From Chitinophagales bacterium (GTDB taxonomy: Bacteria; Bacteroidota; Bacteroidia; Chitinophagales; BACL12), in NCBI GenBank assembly GCA_020636645.1, contig JACJXO010000001.1, positions 434,001 to 498,000 on the forward strand: a stretch of DNA of 64,000 bases, given 5' to 3'. Shown piece after piece: positions 17,215 through 25,481 of the stretch. The notes below the pieces were generated by a model. It was not told the DNA's origin and ran no database searches. It saw nothing but the letters and a program-made list of their open reading frames with translations. The position numbers and the translations under genes are program-made. How positions within the stretch are numbered: the stretch's first letter is position 1; the number at the start of each line of letters is the position of its first letter.

Positions 17215-18093
17215 TTAAGGCTTCACCAGTACTTGTAATTGTTCATTGCAGATCTGTACGTCAAACTGCTTGTCTTTGTGCATGGTCTCACCGTCCACCT
17301 GCATATAGGCATGACGGGAAGTTTGCAGGTGTACTTTGCGGGCTTTGATGAACTCCAGCATACGACTGTTATGGTGTTTGTTCATGAGCACCAGAAATAC
17401 CAGCCAAACTGCCTTCCATTTGGGAAGATCTCTTACCAACACCACATCCAGCAAACCATCATCGGGCTCAGCGAATGGTGCTATGCGCACATTGTATCCG
17501 TACTGGTCGCTGTTGCATATATTGATCAGAAATGCCGCACCATTGTATTCCACTCCATCACAATCCATCACAAAAGAATAAGACTGATAGGCAGATAAAC
17601 TCCTGATGGCAGCCCAGGCATAGGCCAGGAATCCGCGGGCTTCTTCCCGGTCGAACACCTTCACTGCAAACGCATCAAAGCCAATACCGATCAGACTGAA
17701 GAACACATGATCATTCACTTTTGCTGTATCTACTGCCCGAACTTTCCCGGTATTGATGAGCCTTACTGCCTCAGCTATCTTCATCGGATTACCCAATGCA
17801 CGTGCCAGTCCGTTACCGGAACCATAAGGCAGAATAGCGAGCTTCACACTTGTTCCGCGGAGAGCCATGGCCACCTCATTGACCGAACCATCGCCTCCGG
17901 CAACTGCCACCACCTCCACGCCATCTTTTATCGCCCTTTCAGTGATCTCTGTGGCATGACCACGATGTTCCGTATAGACGATGTCATAGGTATATTGCAC
18001 ATGATCCAGAGCAGCATCGATCAGACGAGGCAGCTTGTCCTTGCGCTTCACTCCTGCAATGGGATTGATAATGAACAGGACCTTTTTCTTCAC
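17215..18093 (-). CDS. Diacylglycerol/lipid kinase family protein
   Basis: The 292-residue protein carries the DAGK catalytic motifs INPIAG near the N-terminus, AVAGGDGSVNEVA (nucleotide binding) and LPYGSGNGLARAL. It resembles YegS/DgkB-type enzymes, which phosphorylate diacylglycerol or related lipids in membrane-lipid recycling. It overlaps the preceding sulfatase gene by four bases (ATGA), which implies translational coupling. LTA-synthase-type transferases release diacylglycerol, so a kinase directly behind one is consistent with recycling; that link is an inference. Confidence 0.9.
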   Translation of the reverse strand: MKKKVLFIINPIAGVKRKDKLPRLIDAALDHVQYTYDIVYTEHRGHATEITERAIKDGVEVVAVAGGDGSVNEVAMALRGTSVKLAILPYGSGNGLARALGNPMKIAEAVRLINTGKVRAVDTAKVNDHVFFSLIGIGFDAFAVKVFDREEARGFLAYAWAAIRSLSAYQSYSFVMDCDGVEYNGAAFLINICNSDQYGYNVRIAPFAEPDDGLLDVVLVRDLPKWKAVWLVFLVLMNKHHNSRMLEFIKARKVHLQTSRHAYMQVDGETMHKDKQFDVQICNEQLQVLVKP

Positions 18094-19997
18094 TGGGCTG
18101 TCAGCTGGTTGTGTAGCATAGCTTTATGGTGGACCTGAATGATGGCCCGCAGCCGGGTGTCCATGTAATCTAAGGAAGCCGGAGCATGTTGCTGTATGTC
18201 GTTGGACAGAGTACTGTCGTTCGGAAAATAGTATAGCTCTCTGTCAAAACCATTATAGATAAGCGCTGTGTCTTCGTGCACCAGCAGGTAATCGCCGGCG
18301 TGGTAATCAAATGCGAAGCGGGTTGTAATGGTGTCAAAGACTGAGGTACCAAATGCACAATACGGACCATCATAATCCACATAATCCAGCACCGTTGGCA
18401 TGATGTCGGTCTGCTGTGCGGTCATGTTGGTGGTACCGCTGAAACTGCCGTCGGGTTTGTACATCAGCATCCAGGTACTGTGGGCGCCCACCTGGTTCTT
18501 GTAGAAATCATTTCCCGGTGTAGGCGGACCATTATGATCGGCTGTCAGGATGAAAAGCGTATTCTCGAACCACGGTTGCTTCCGGGCTTCCTCAAAGAAT
18601 TTTCGCAATGCCATATCGCTGTACCCAACTACTTCGCACATCGGAATCGGACCCTTTGGAAACTTACCGATATACTGCTGCGGCATGGTATAGGGATGGT
18701 GGGATGAGATGGTGAAGATCTGTGAATAGAAAGGTTCCGGCAGGGTGCTCATGGTCTTTGCCGTGTATTGGAGGAAGGGTTCGTCAAAGATGCCCCAGTT
18801 ACCGTCGAAATAGGTGTCATCGCCAAACTCATTGCGACCATAATACGCATTGAAACCCGCCCGCTGGGTGAAGGCATCAAAGCCCATACTGCCGTTGTTG
18901 GCACCGTGGAAGAAAGCGCTGTAATATCCTTTGGTCTGCAGAAGACTGCCTATACCCACAAATGCATTGTTCTTATACAGGCTGGAGATGAATGGCTCTT
19001 CCATCATGACCGGAATGCCACTTACCGTAGCGATGATGCCCTGGTTGCTCGACTTGCCGTTCGCATAAAAATTGGTGAACGCAAGCCCCTGACCCAACAG
19101 CGAATCCAGGAAAGGTGTATAGCCTTTATTGCCGGTGAAGTAGCCTATATATTCCTTACTGAAACTCTCGAGCACGATGACACATACATTGCCCGGTGTA
19201 TCGGTATGATAGAAATCTACCTGGTCGTGATAAGGCGAATACAGTTGCTGCAATTCTTCCGGCGTATAAAAATTCGGCTCCACCAGCTTTCGGTGCCCGA
19301 ATGCATAGATGACGGAGAAAGGTGTATTGATGACCAGTTCCCCCAATCGATCATCGGCCATATAGGCATCAGCTTTGGCCGGCGAGATCGGGTCAGGCTG
19401 AATGCCACCTCTGGCACCGATCACCGTGAAGATCACGATGACCATCATCAGGATGATCTGGGTAGGATAGTGGATGAGCGGCCAGGTTGCCGCCTCTTTT
19501 TTCCTTTTGATGAACTCTGTTTTGCGGTACAACAACTCCACGATGATGATGAGCACCATGACCAGCAGAAACACGAACCAGAAATCGCGGATCACCATCG
19601 GCAGTACCGAGGTATCATTGGTCAATCCGAGTTCATGGGTGGAGGTTCTTTTCAGTCCGTAGCGGAAGTAAATGAAATCTCCCGCTTCCAGCATCAGAGC
19701 GATGCCGTTGAACAGGTAGAAGATGGTCTTGAGGATGAACTGGTATCTGGCCGTTTCCCGCCAGGGATTGGGAATGATGTGCCCGGCTATGAAGAGCAGG
19801 TTGATGTACAGGATGGAGGCGATGTCAAAACGCAGACCATACCACATGACCGACAAAAAATCTTTGGTGGCCAGCTCGGGAAACAGATCTCTGTTGAAGA
19901 GGAAAAAAATGATGCGGCAAACCGCATAGAGCAGCACCAGGATCCCCAGTCGCCGGAACAACACACGGATATGAAACCACTGATGGCTTTGCAGCAT
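18090..19997 (-). CDS. LTA synthase-like membrane sulfatase/phosphoglycerol transferase
   Basis: The 635-residue protein has about five transmembrane helices in its first 180 residues (FRRLGILVLLYAVCRIIFFL; ILYINLLFIAGHII; FWFVFLLVMVLIIIVELL and others). A periplasmic alkaline-phosphatase-fold domain follows, with the metal motifs VIVLESFSKEY and LFILTADHNGPP. The nucleophile position reads GKSSNQG, with serine where LtaS has threonine. Bacteroidota have no lipoteichoic acid, so the acceptor is probably another envelope glycan or lipid headgroup. It heads a unit with the lipid kinase and SUI1 genes. A weak TAATTTTA box lies just upstream of the start. Confidence 0.85.
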   Translation of the reverse strand: MLQSHQWFHIRVLFRRLGILVLLYAVCRIIFFLFNRDLFPELATKDFLSVMWYGLRFDIASILYINLLFIAGHIIPNPWRETARYQFILKTIFYLFNGIALMLEAGDFIYFRYGLKRTSTHELGLTNDTSVLPMVIRDFWFVFLLVMVLIIIVELLYRKTEFIKRKKEAATWPLIHYPTQIILMMVIVIFTVIGARGGIQPDPISPAKADAYMADDRLGELVINTPFSVIYAFGHRKLVEPNFYTPEELQQLYSPYHDQVDFYHTDTPGNVCVIVLESFSKEYIGYFTGNKGYTPFLDSLLGQGLAFTNFYANGKSSNQGIIATVSGIPVMMEEPFISSLYKNNAFVGIGSLLQTKGYYSAFFHGANNGSMGFDAFTQRAGFNAYYGRNEFGDDTYFDGNWGIFDEPFLQYTAKTMSTLPEPFYSQIFTISSHHPYTMPQQYIGKFPKGPIPMCEVVGYSDMALRKFFEEARKQPWFENTLFILTADHNGPPTPGNDFYKNQVGAHSTWMLMYKPDGSFSGTTNMTAQQTDIMPTVLDYVDYDGPYCAFGTSVFDTITTRFAFDYHAGDYLLVHEDTALIYNGFDRELYYFPNDSTLSNDIQQHAPASLDYMDTRLRAIIQVHHKAMLHNQLTAQ

Positions 19998-20063
19998 GCC
20001 GTAAAATTACAAGTGTTTTATCAGCACTGTCACCATCTGCCTCTATGGTAACAGGATTTAACG

Positions 20064-20921
20064 CTAGATCATCGCCTTAAAGCTGAGGTCCAGGCTGTCG
20101 ATGGTATGGGTCAGTTCTCCTACTGAAATGAAATCGACACCGGTTTCTGCTATGGCCTTCACCGTCTCCATGTTGACCCCACCGCTGGCTTCCACCTCCA
20201 CCCTGCCACGGATGAACTGCACTGCTTCCCGCATGGCTTCCAGCTCAAAGTTGTCGAGCATGATGCGATCCACCCCGCCGGCGAATAAGGCCTGCTTCAC
20301 CTCTTCCAGGTTGCGGGTCTCTACTTCTATGGGCAGGTTAAGATCGTTCTGTTCCATATAGGCCTGCACACGCTTCACGGCAGGTTCGATGCCCCCGCAG
20401 AAATCGATGTGGTTGTCTTTGATCATGATCATATCATACAGACCCATGCGGTGGTTGTGCCCGCCTCCAAGACGAACGGCCCACTTCTCGAACTGTCGCA
20501 ATCCGGGACTGGTCTTCCGGGTATCCAGTATGCGGGCTTTGGTATGGCGAACCTGTTGTACGTACTTATTGGTACGGGTGGCGATACCGCTCATTCGCTG
20601 CATGAAGTTGAGCATGGTGCGTTCGGCCACAAGCAGAGCCTGCACCCGGCCATAAGCGGTGAAGACCACATCGCCGGGTTCCACCATCGCCCCGTCGGGG
20701 ATGCTGATGTTCACTTCCGTTTCCGGATTGACATGCTGGAGTATCCATTGCGCCAGATCTACACCGGCTACGATGCCCGGTTCCTTGACCAGGAGTTTCG
20801 CCTGGCCGTGGGCATCTGCATCAATGGTTGCGAGGGTGGTATGATCGCCGTCGCGGATATCTTCCCGCAACACCGAGTCAATGAATTCGAGTAGTTCTTC
20901 GCCGGGTTTATTCATGTTCAA
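20064..20921 (-). CDS. nadC: Nicotinate-nucleotide pyrophosphorylase (quinolinate phosphoribosyltransferase)
   Basis: The 285-residue enzyme converts quinolinate and PRPP to nicotinate mononucleotide in de novo NAD synthesis. The recognisable signatures are ERTMLNFMQRMSGIAT, ILDTRKTSPGLR, GGGHNHRMGLYDMIMIKDNH and VEASGGVN. It overlaps the upstream DUF4783 gene by 14 bases, so the two are coupled. Confidence 0.96.
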   Translation of the reverse strand: MNMNKPGEELLEFIDSVLREDIRDGDHTTLATIDADAHGQAKLLVKEPGIVAGVDLAQWILQHVNPETEVNISIPDGAMVEPGDVVFTAYGRVQALLVAERTMLNFMQRMSGIATRTNKYVQQVRHTKARILDTRKTSPGLRQFEKWAVRLGGGHNHRMGLYDMIMIKDNHIDFCGGIEPAVKRVQAYMEQNDLNLPIEVETRNLEEVKQALFAGGVDRIMLDNFELEAMREAVQFIRGRVEVEASGGVNMETVKAIAETGVDFISVGELTHTIDSLDLSFKAMI

Positions 20922-21303
20922 AGCTGATTTCCTGGATCACCATCTGATCTCCTTTCTTTCGGAGATATACAGAGGTACGGAATTTCTTTGAACCTGAAAC
21001 ATACTTGCCTATGGCATAACTCGCATTCTTGCCGGCCGAGGGACCGTCGTGCACGAAACTAAAGGAGGTCGGGGGGTACTGACTGAAAAAATCCTTGACG
21101 ATCTGCTCTGCCTGTGCTTTGGAGTAGGTGCCTTCCTTCTTGTCCATTTTCAGCTCCACCATGGAGTCAAAATGGGCCGACAATCCTTTGGCGTTTCCCT
21201 TCCGGATGGCGGTCGCGATATCGTCGAGGTCGCCCAGGGGAGTGGCCATGACCAGCAACGGTATCAGCAGAAGGAACAGGTAACGTGCGGTGCGTGTTGT
21301 CAT
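20908..21303 (-). CDS. DUF4783 family exported protein
   Basis: The 131-residue protein has an N-terminal hydrophobic signal (FLLLIPLLVMATP) followed by a small alpha+beta domain of NTF2-like character: IATAIRKGNAKGLSAHFD, then FFSQYPPTSFSFVHDG, ending VIQEISFE. This is a Bacteroidota-specific family of unknown function that often sits next to nadC, as it does here. The ATG at 21303 is chosen; a TTG lies one codon earlier. A -7 box (TAGTTTTG) is at 21332-21339. Confidence 0.85.
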   Translation of the reverse strand: MTTRTARYLFLLLIPLLVMATPLGDLDDIATAIRKGNAKGLSAHFDSMVELKMDKKEGTYSKAQAEQIVKDFFSQYPPTSFSFVHDGPSAGKNASYAIGKYVSGSKKFRTSVYLRKKGDQMVIQEISFEHE

Positions 21304-21331
21304 CAAACCGTGTTTTCAGGTTCTGTGCTGC

Positions 21332-21339
21332 CAAAACTA
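21332..21339 (-). promoter_or_regulatory. -7 promoter box (TAGTTTTG) of DUF4783-nadC
   Basis: TAGTTTTG on the minus strand matches TAnnTTTG. It lies 29 bases before the ATG at 21303. Confidence 0.45.
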
Positions 21340-21438
21340 TACCAAAGTGCCTGAAATGCGAAGGGCGGAATACGAAGTGCAGAATGAAGTTGGCGATTGG
21401 CGGTTAAACGCAGAAACACGGATTAAACAGATTGCACC

Positions 21439-21625
21439 GATTTCACGGATGGGGAGTCCTTAGGCCTTGGCGTCCGTTGCGTTTCCTTTGTGCCTTTGCG
21501 TTAAAATGCTGAAACACGCTTGCCTGCTGCAAGCAGGGATTTAGCAGATTTCACGGATGGGGAGTCCTGTTGCCTTGGCGTCCTTTGCGCCTCCTTTGTG
21601 CCTTTGCGTTAAAATGCTGAAACAC
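21439..21625. repeat. Two direct copies of a 79-bp non-coding repeat
   Basis: Copies lie at 21439-21517 and 21547-21625. Both begin GATTTCACGGATGGGGAGTC, contain CCTTTGTGCCTTTGCG and end AAAATGCTGAAACAC. A fragment (GATTTCACGGAT) follows at 21627-21638. A small palindrome (TTGCCTGCTGCAAGCAGG) lies between the copies. No coding potential is seen. Confidence 0.85.
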
Positions 21626-21654
21626 AGATTTCACGGATAAGAGCTCACCCCTCA

Positions 21655-21732
21655 CATCTCACTACCCAATACTCACTACCCAATACCCAATACTCACTAC
21701 TCACTACTCACTACCCAATACCCAATACTCAC
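21655..21732 (+). repeat. Simple-sequence repeat made of ACTCAC/TACCCAATA words
   Basis: About 78 bases consist only of mixed ACTCACT, ACCCAATA and ATACTCACTACC words, running up to a -7-like box and the gpmI start codon. Related words occur at 35259-35288 and, inverted, at 37941-37990. The rest of the 441-bp gap 21304-21744 holds the 79-bp repeats and a promoter box. Confidence 0.85.
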
Positions 21733-21740
21733 TACCTTTA
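21733..21740 (+). promoter_or_regulatory. -7-like promoter box (TACCTTTA) of gpmI
   Basis: TACCTTTA resembles TAnnTTTG with one change. It ends four bases before the gpmI ATG, at the edge of the simple repeat. If it is used, the mRNA would be almost leaderless. Confidence 0.35.
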
Positions 21741-21744
21741 CAAC

Positions 21745-23280
21745 ATGCCACAAAGCAGAAAGACCATGCTCATCATCATGGACGGTTGGGGACACGGAAA
21801 GAACGCCGCAGCCAGTGCCATCGCCGCCGCCCGCACACCGAACGTAGACTCCTATTATAAGCTCTATCCCAACACCGAACTGCGCACCGACGGGCTCTTC
21901 GTAGGTCTTCCCGAAGGACAGATGGGCAACAGCGAAGTAGGTCACCTCAACCTCGGTGCCGGTCGCATCGTCTTTCAGGAACTGCAGCGCATCTTCAACG
22001 CCATCGACTCCGGCGAACTGGCACAGAACAAAATTTTACAAGCCGCTTTTGAACAAGCCAAAACAGGAGGAAAACTTCATATCATGGGCCTTGTGAGCGA
22101 CGGTGGTGTACACTCTCATACCCGTCACCTCAAAGCCCTTTGTCAGCTTGCCGTTGAAGCCGGTGTGGACAACAACAAACTCTTTATACATGCCTTCACC
22201 GATGGCCGCGATACCGATCCGAAAAGCGGGGTCAAGTATGTGGGCGATCTGGATGCATTCTTAAAATCCAATGGTGGTCGTATTGCTTCCGTGGTGGGAC
22301 GATACTATGCCATGGACCGCGACAAGCGCTGGGAGCGCATCAAAAAAGCGTACGACCTGCTCGTGGATGGAACAGGCCAGGCATTCGCAAGTGCCACCGA
22401 AGCCATCGAAGCCAGCTATGCTGCCGGGGTGACAGACGAGTTCATCGAACCCGCCGTGCTGACAGATGAAAATGGCCAGGCATTGGCCACTATTGCCGAA
22501 GGCGATACCGTCATCTGTTTCAACTTCCGCACCGACCGTTGCCGGCAGATAACCCGGGCACTCACCCAGGAGGATTTCGCCGATCACGACATGCATACCA
22601 TACCGCTGCATTATGTCACCATGACCCGCTACGACCATAGCTTCAAAGGCGTGGAGGTCATCTTCGAAAATGAGGACATCGTGGATACCATCGGCGAGGT
22701 ACTGGAACGCAACAACAAGAAACAGATCCGCATCGCAGAGACAGAAAAATATCCGCACGTCACCTTCTTCTTTTCCGGCGGACGAGAAAAGGAATTCACC
22801 GGCGAGACCCGCATCATGCGGGATTCTCCCAAGGTAGCCACCTACGATCTGCAGCCCGAGATGAGTGCGTTTGCGTTGCGTGATGCCATCATCCCTGAAC
22901 TGGAAAAGGGCGAGGTGGACTTTGTATGCCTCAACTTTGCCAATGCCGATATGGTTGGACATACAGGCGTATTCGAAGCAGCGGTGGCTGCCTGCGAAGC
23001 AGTGGACACCTGCGTAGGCGATGTAGTGAGCACCGCCATCAGCCACGGCTATGATGTGCTCCTCACAGCCGATCACGGCAACAGCGATCTCATCATTAAT
23101 GAGGATGGCTCACCCAACACGGCGCATACCACCAACCCCGTGCCGCTGTTCTACATCAGCAGCGATCCTCACAGCACCCACCTGAAACCCGGCAAGCTCG
23201 GCGATCTCGCCCCCACCCTGCTCACCCTCATGGGCCTGGACATTCCGGAAGCGATGACCGGAGAAGTGTTGTTGGGATGA
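21745..23280 (+). CDS. gpmI: 2,3-bisphosphoglycerate-independent phosphoglycerate mutase
   Basis: The 511-residue glycolytic enzyme interconverts 3- and 2-phosphoglycerate using two manganese ions. It starts with the metal motif LIIMDGWG and carries the phosphoserine nucleophile S63 in QMGNSEVGHLNLGAG. It contains ALTDGRDTDPKS-like FTDGRDTDPKSG, then YYAMDRDKRWERI, and ends with the metal-binding LLTADHGNSDLI. Length and motif order are complete. The accessory region begins after its stop codon. Confidence 0.97.
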   Translation: MPQSRKTMLIIMDGWGHGKNAAASAIAAARTPNVDSYYKLYPNTELRTDGLFVGLPEGQMGNSEVGHLNLGAGRIVFQELQRIFNAIDSGELAQNKILQAAFEQAKTGGKLHIMGLVSDGGVHSHTRHLKALCQLAVEAGVDNNKLFIHAFTDGRDTDPKSGVKYVGDLDAFLKSNGGRIASVVGRYYAMDRDKRWERIKKAYDLLVDGTGQAFASATEAIEASYAAGVTDEFIEPAVLTDENGQALATIAEGDTVICFNFRTDRCRQITRALTQEDFADHDMHTIPLHYVTMTRYDHSFKGVEVIFENEDIVDTIGEVLERNNKKQIRIAETEKYPHVTFFFSGGREKEFTGETRIMRDSPKVATYDLQPEMSAFALRDAIIPELEKGEVDFVCLNFANADMVGHTGVFEAAVAACEAVDTCVGDVVSTAISHGYDVLLTADHGNSDLIINEDGSPNTAHTTNPVPLFYISSDPHSTHLKPGKLGDLAPTLLTLMGLDIPEAMTGEVLLG

Positions 23281-23515
23281 GAAAATAATATGGAGCAATC
23301 CCCCTCCTGCCAACCAGTCACTTTGGTCCGGCTTTTCGTTGTAGTCCCCGGCTGAATATCTCCTACCTTATTTGACCAAACTCTCAACTGGCCAGGGCGC
23401 TGCCACTGCAATCCGGGCTGGGAAGAATCGTGGTGCCTTCGGCTCTGGATACTAGCAAAACATTAGCTTTTGTAGCTACATTAGTGGCATAACGGAAATC
23501 ATTAAATAAATTGAA
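23281..23515. other. Boundary segment between gpmI and the AT-rich accessory cassette
   Basis: The segment holds no gene. The first 170 bases are of ordinary composition and contain no repeat or terminator that I recognise. The last 60 bases become AT-rich and include a short self-complementary stretch (GCTTTTGTAGCTAC). The composition break marks a probable junction of transferred DNA. Confidence 0.5.
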
Positions 23516-24349
23516 ATGAAAGCCTTTGTATTAATGCCTTTCTCTGAAGAATTCGATGATGTGTTTCACATTGGAATAAAGGAAACTGCAGAAAAAGAGG
23601 ACGTTGTTGCTTATAGACTTGATGAAGAACTTTTTGATGATGGAATGCTCGATAAAATATACTCAGAAATTGAATCTACAGACTTCATTATAGCCGATTT
23701 ATCTAACCGAAATTCTAATGTATTCTACGAACTCGGCTATGCTCATGCGATTGGTAAACTTTGCATTCTAATTACACAATATGCAGAAAATATTCCATTT
23801 GACCTAAAGCACAGACGGCACATTGTTTATGGTAGCAAACTCACCTATTTACAGGAACAGTTACGGTCAAATATACAATGGGCCAAAAATGAAATCGAAG
23901 CTCAAAAACACAATCCATTTCAAATCGAATTGAAATTTGACGGCAATTTAGAAGCTACTGATGAATATGCACAAGCCAATATAGATTTCCTTATTGACAT
24001 TGAAAATAAATCCAATCGTGTTTCTCCAGAGATTCAAGGAATCTACATTCACTCCGCAAAACAATGGGTAATAAAACAAAATGGGAAAAAGGTCCCTTCT
24101 AGGAAATCTGACCTAAAGCTTTATAGCTTTAAATACAGCCTTTCATTTGAAACACCAAAAATCCCAAGAAAAGGTTTTACCCAAATAGAATTAAATGCCA
24201 CAAGAGTTTTAGCATATGCTTTTAATGGAGATGAAATAAAAGATAGTTATACAGTACAAGGCAGTCTTTTTATTGAAGTAGTAACCAACAAAGGATCATA
24301 TTCCAGCAAACTGCCCATTTCGATATACATGGACACATTACCATTCTAA
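23516..24349 (+). CDS. Nucleoside 2-deoxyribosyltransferase/TIR-like domain protein with C-terminal beta domain
   Basis: The protein has 277 residues. Residues 1-90 form a Rossmann-like domain: LMPFSEEFDDVF at the start, IESTDFIIADLSNRNSNV in the middle, then FYELGYAHAIGK. The NVFYELGYA motif places a glutamate (E72) where nucleoside 2-deoxyribosyltransferases have their catalytic nucleophile, and D61 precedes it. Domains of this type also occur in TIR-like NAD- or nucleotide-processing proteins of immunity systems. Residues 150-277 look like a beta-sandwich with no catalytic motif and could be a sensor or binding module. The gene is strongly AT-rich compared with gpmI and heads a three-gene cassette. 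Its function is not known to me. Confidence 0.7.
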   Translation: MKAFVLMPFSEEFDDVFHIGIKETAEKEDVVAYRLDEELFDDGMLDKIYSEIESTDFIIADLSNRNSNVFYELGYAHAIGKLCILITQYAENIPFDLKHRRHIVYGSKLTYLQEQLRSNIQWAKNEIEAQKHNPFQIELKFDGNLEATDEYAQANIDFLIDIENKSNRVSPEIQGIYIHSAKQWVIKQNGKKVPSRKSDLKLYSFKYSLSFETPKIPRKGFTQIELNATRVLAYAFNGDEIKDSYTVQGSLFIEVVTNKGSYSSKLPISIYMDTLPF

Positions 24350-24399
24350 ACTATGAAACCAGTTACAACGAAGACTACTCTACAAATTAAATAGTCAAA

Positions 24400-24798
24400 A
24401 TGAAAATCATAAAGCAAATTATATATAGAATGAAATCTATCTTGAAAAACCTTGAAGGAACAGGCCTAATTTTTATTTTGTTTTCATTTGGATGGCAAAT
24501 GTTTGAAACCGACCTTTCTAATCAATCCACATACCTTAACAATTATCACATACACAAAAAATTAGACAAAATTTACATGATAACAGCTGATCTATATTCT
24601 CAGAGTAAACTAAACCACAGCGGAACATATACTTCTGCAGACTTCTCCGATATCGTAAATAATTGGGAATACTTTGATGAGCCTGGAAAAGAAATAGAAA
24701 GTGTAAATCGGCAACTTGATTGGACATTTTTCTTTAGATCACTTCTATATATCGTTGGCAGCCTCATGTTGATAATATCAAAATTCAAATCTAAATAA
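24400..24798 (+). CDS. Small two-helix membrane protein of the accessory cassette
   Basis: The 132-residue protein has two hydrophobic helices, about residues 20-36 (TGLIFILFSFGWQMF) and 108-126 (WTFFFRSLLYIVGSLMLIIS). A polar, tyrosine-rich loop of about 70 residues lies between them and is probably periplasmic or cytoplasmic as a single domain. I recognise no family. It starts 50 bases after the deoxyribosyltransferase-like gene and ends one base before the nuclease-like gene, with the same AT-rich composition, so it probably belongs to one operon. Confidence 0.6.
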   Translation: MKIIKQIIYRMKSILKNLEGTGLIFILFSFGWQMFETDLSNQSTYLNNYHIHKKLDKIYMITADLYSQSKLNHSGTYTSADFSDIVNNWEYFDEPGKEIESVNRQLDWTFFFRSLLYIVGSLMLIISKFKSK

Positions 24799-24799
24799 C

Positions 24800-25333
24800 G
24801 TGCTGAATGATAAATATAGTAGTACAATAATCCTTTGCTTAATAGACAGAGTTGTAGACTACCTAAATAATGGATTCACAATTTTGCTAGAATCTGATTT
24901 AGTAGGTCTTCTTATGCACTCATATTTAAGTGACTCCAATTTAGACGCTAAAAAAATTCATATAGACACTCGAATTAAACAGTCAAATGATGCGCAAAAA
25001 ATTGACTTTGCAATTGGAGAAGTGCAATATTCAGACTTTTCAAGACCTTTCATACAGCCTACAATTGTTATAGAATTGAAAGCCATCCCAGAATTTGGAT
25101 TTACACAAAGCCAAAAAAGTAAAAGATTTCAATATGTATTAAGCGACATAGAAAAGTTAAAAAAATTAAACCTATCACTAAGCAGGTGGATAGTAATATT
25201 TGATGGTGATAATTATTTCAACAATGAAAAAATGAAGAAAATTATACAACATAGAAACGAACAAGACAGAGGTATCGAAATGGTTGTAATAAAGAAAGAA
25301 AATCAAAAGTGGACAAAATTTTATTATACATAA
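24800..25333 (+). CDS. Predicted PD-(D/E)XK nuclease-fold protein
   Basis: The 177-residue protein begins at a GTG one base after the preceding stop. The next in-frame ATG is not until residue 39, which would remove the first helix. The core motifs fit the restriction-endonuclease fold: a helix glutamate (E31 in LLESDLVGLLMHSYL), then D69 in AQKIDFAIG, then E92-x-K94 in PTIVIELKA. A later strand reads SRWIVIFDGDNYF. This pattern is common in predicted nucleases of defence and mobile loci. The specific subfamily is unknown, and the nuclease call rests on motif reading only. Confidence 0.6.
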   Translation: MLNDKYSSTIILCLIDRVVDYLNNGFTILLESDLVGLLMHSYLSDSNLDAKKIHIDTRIKQSNDAQKIDFAIGEVQYSDFSRPFIQPTIVIELKAIPEFGFTQSQKSKRFQYVLSDIEKLKKLNLSLSRWIVIFDGDNYFNNEKMKKIIQHRNEQDRGIEMVVIKKENQKWTKFYYT

Positions 25334-25481
25334 AATTTGATAAGCTACATTTAGCATAATTAACATTTTTTCTTTATTATTATTTGCTAACATACTTTTG
25401 GAAGCCCTGATGAGGAATAGCTGCGAATTTTAAATCTTATTGATAAACCTATCGGCATTGGCTCAGATCAGCACAAACACC

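Noticed and set aside
18768..20051. A 427-codon plus-strand frame antisense to the LTA-synthase-like gene
   Set aside because: It is a shadow of the well-supported sulfatase gene, caused by codon bias, and its sequence has no domain pattern.
21655..21732. Possible CRISPR array
   Set aside because: The tract is a low-complexity mixture of short words without constant-length repeats and unique spacers, and there are no cas genes nearby.
22261..23076. A 271-codon minus-strand frame inside gpmI
   Set aside because: It is an antisense shadow of a complete, strongly conserved glycolytic gene.
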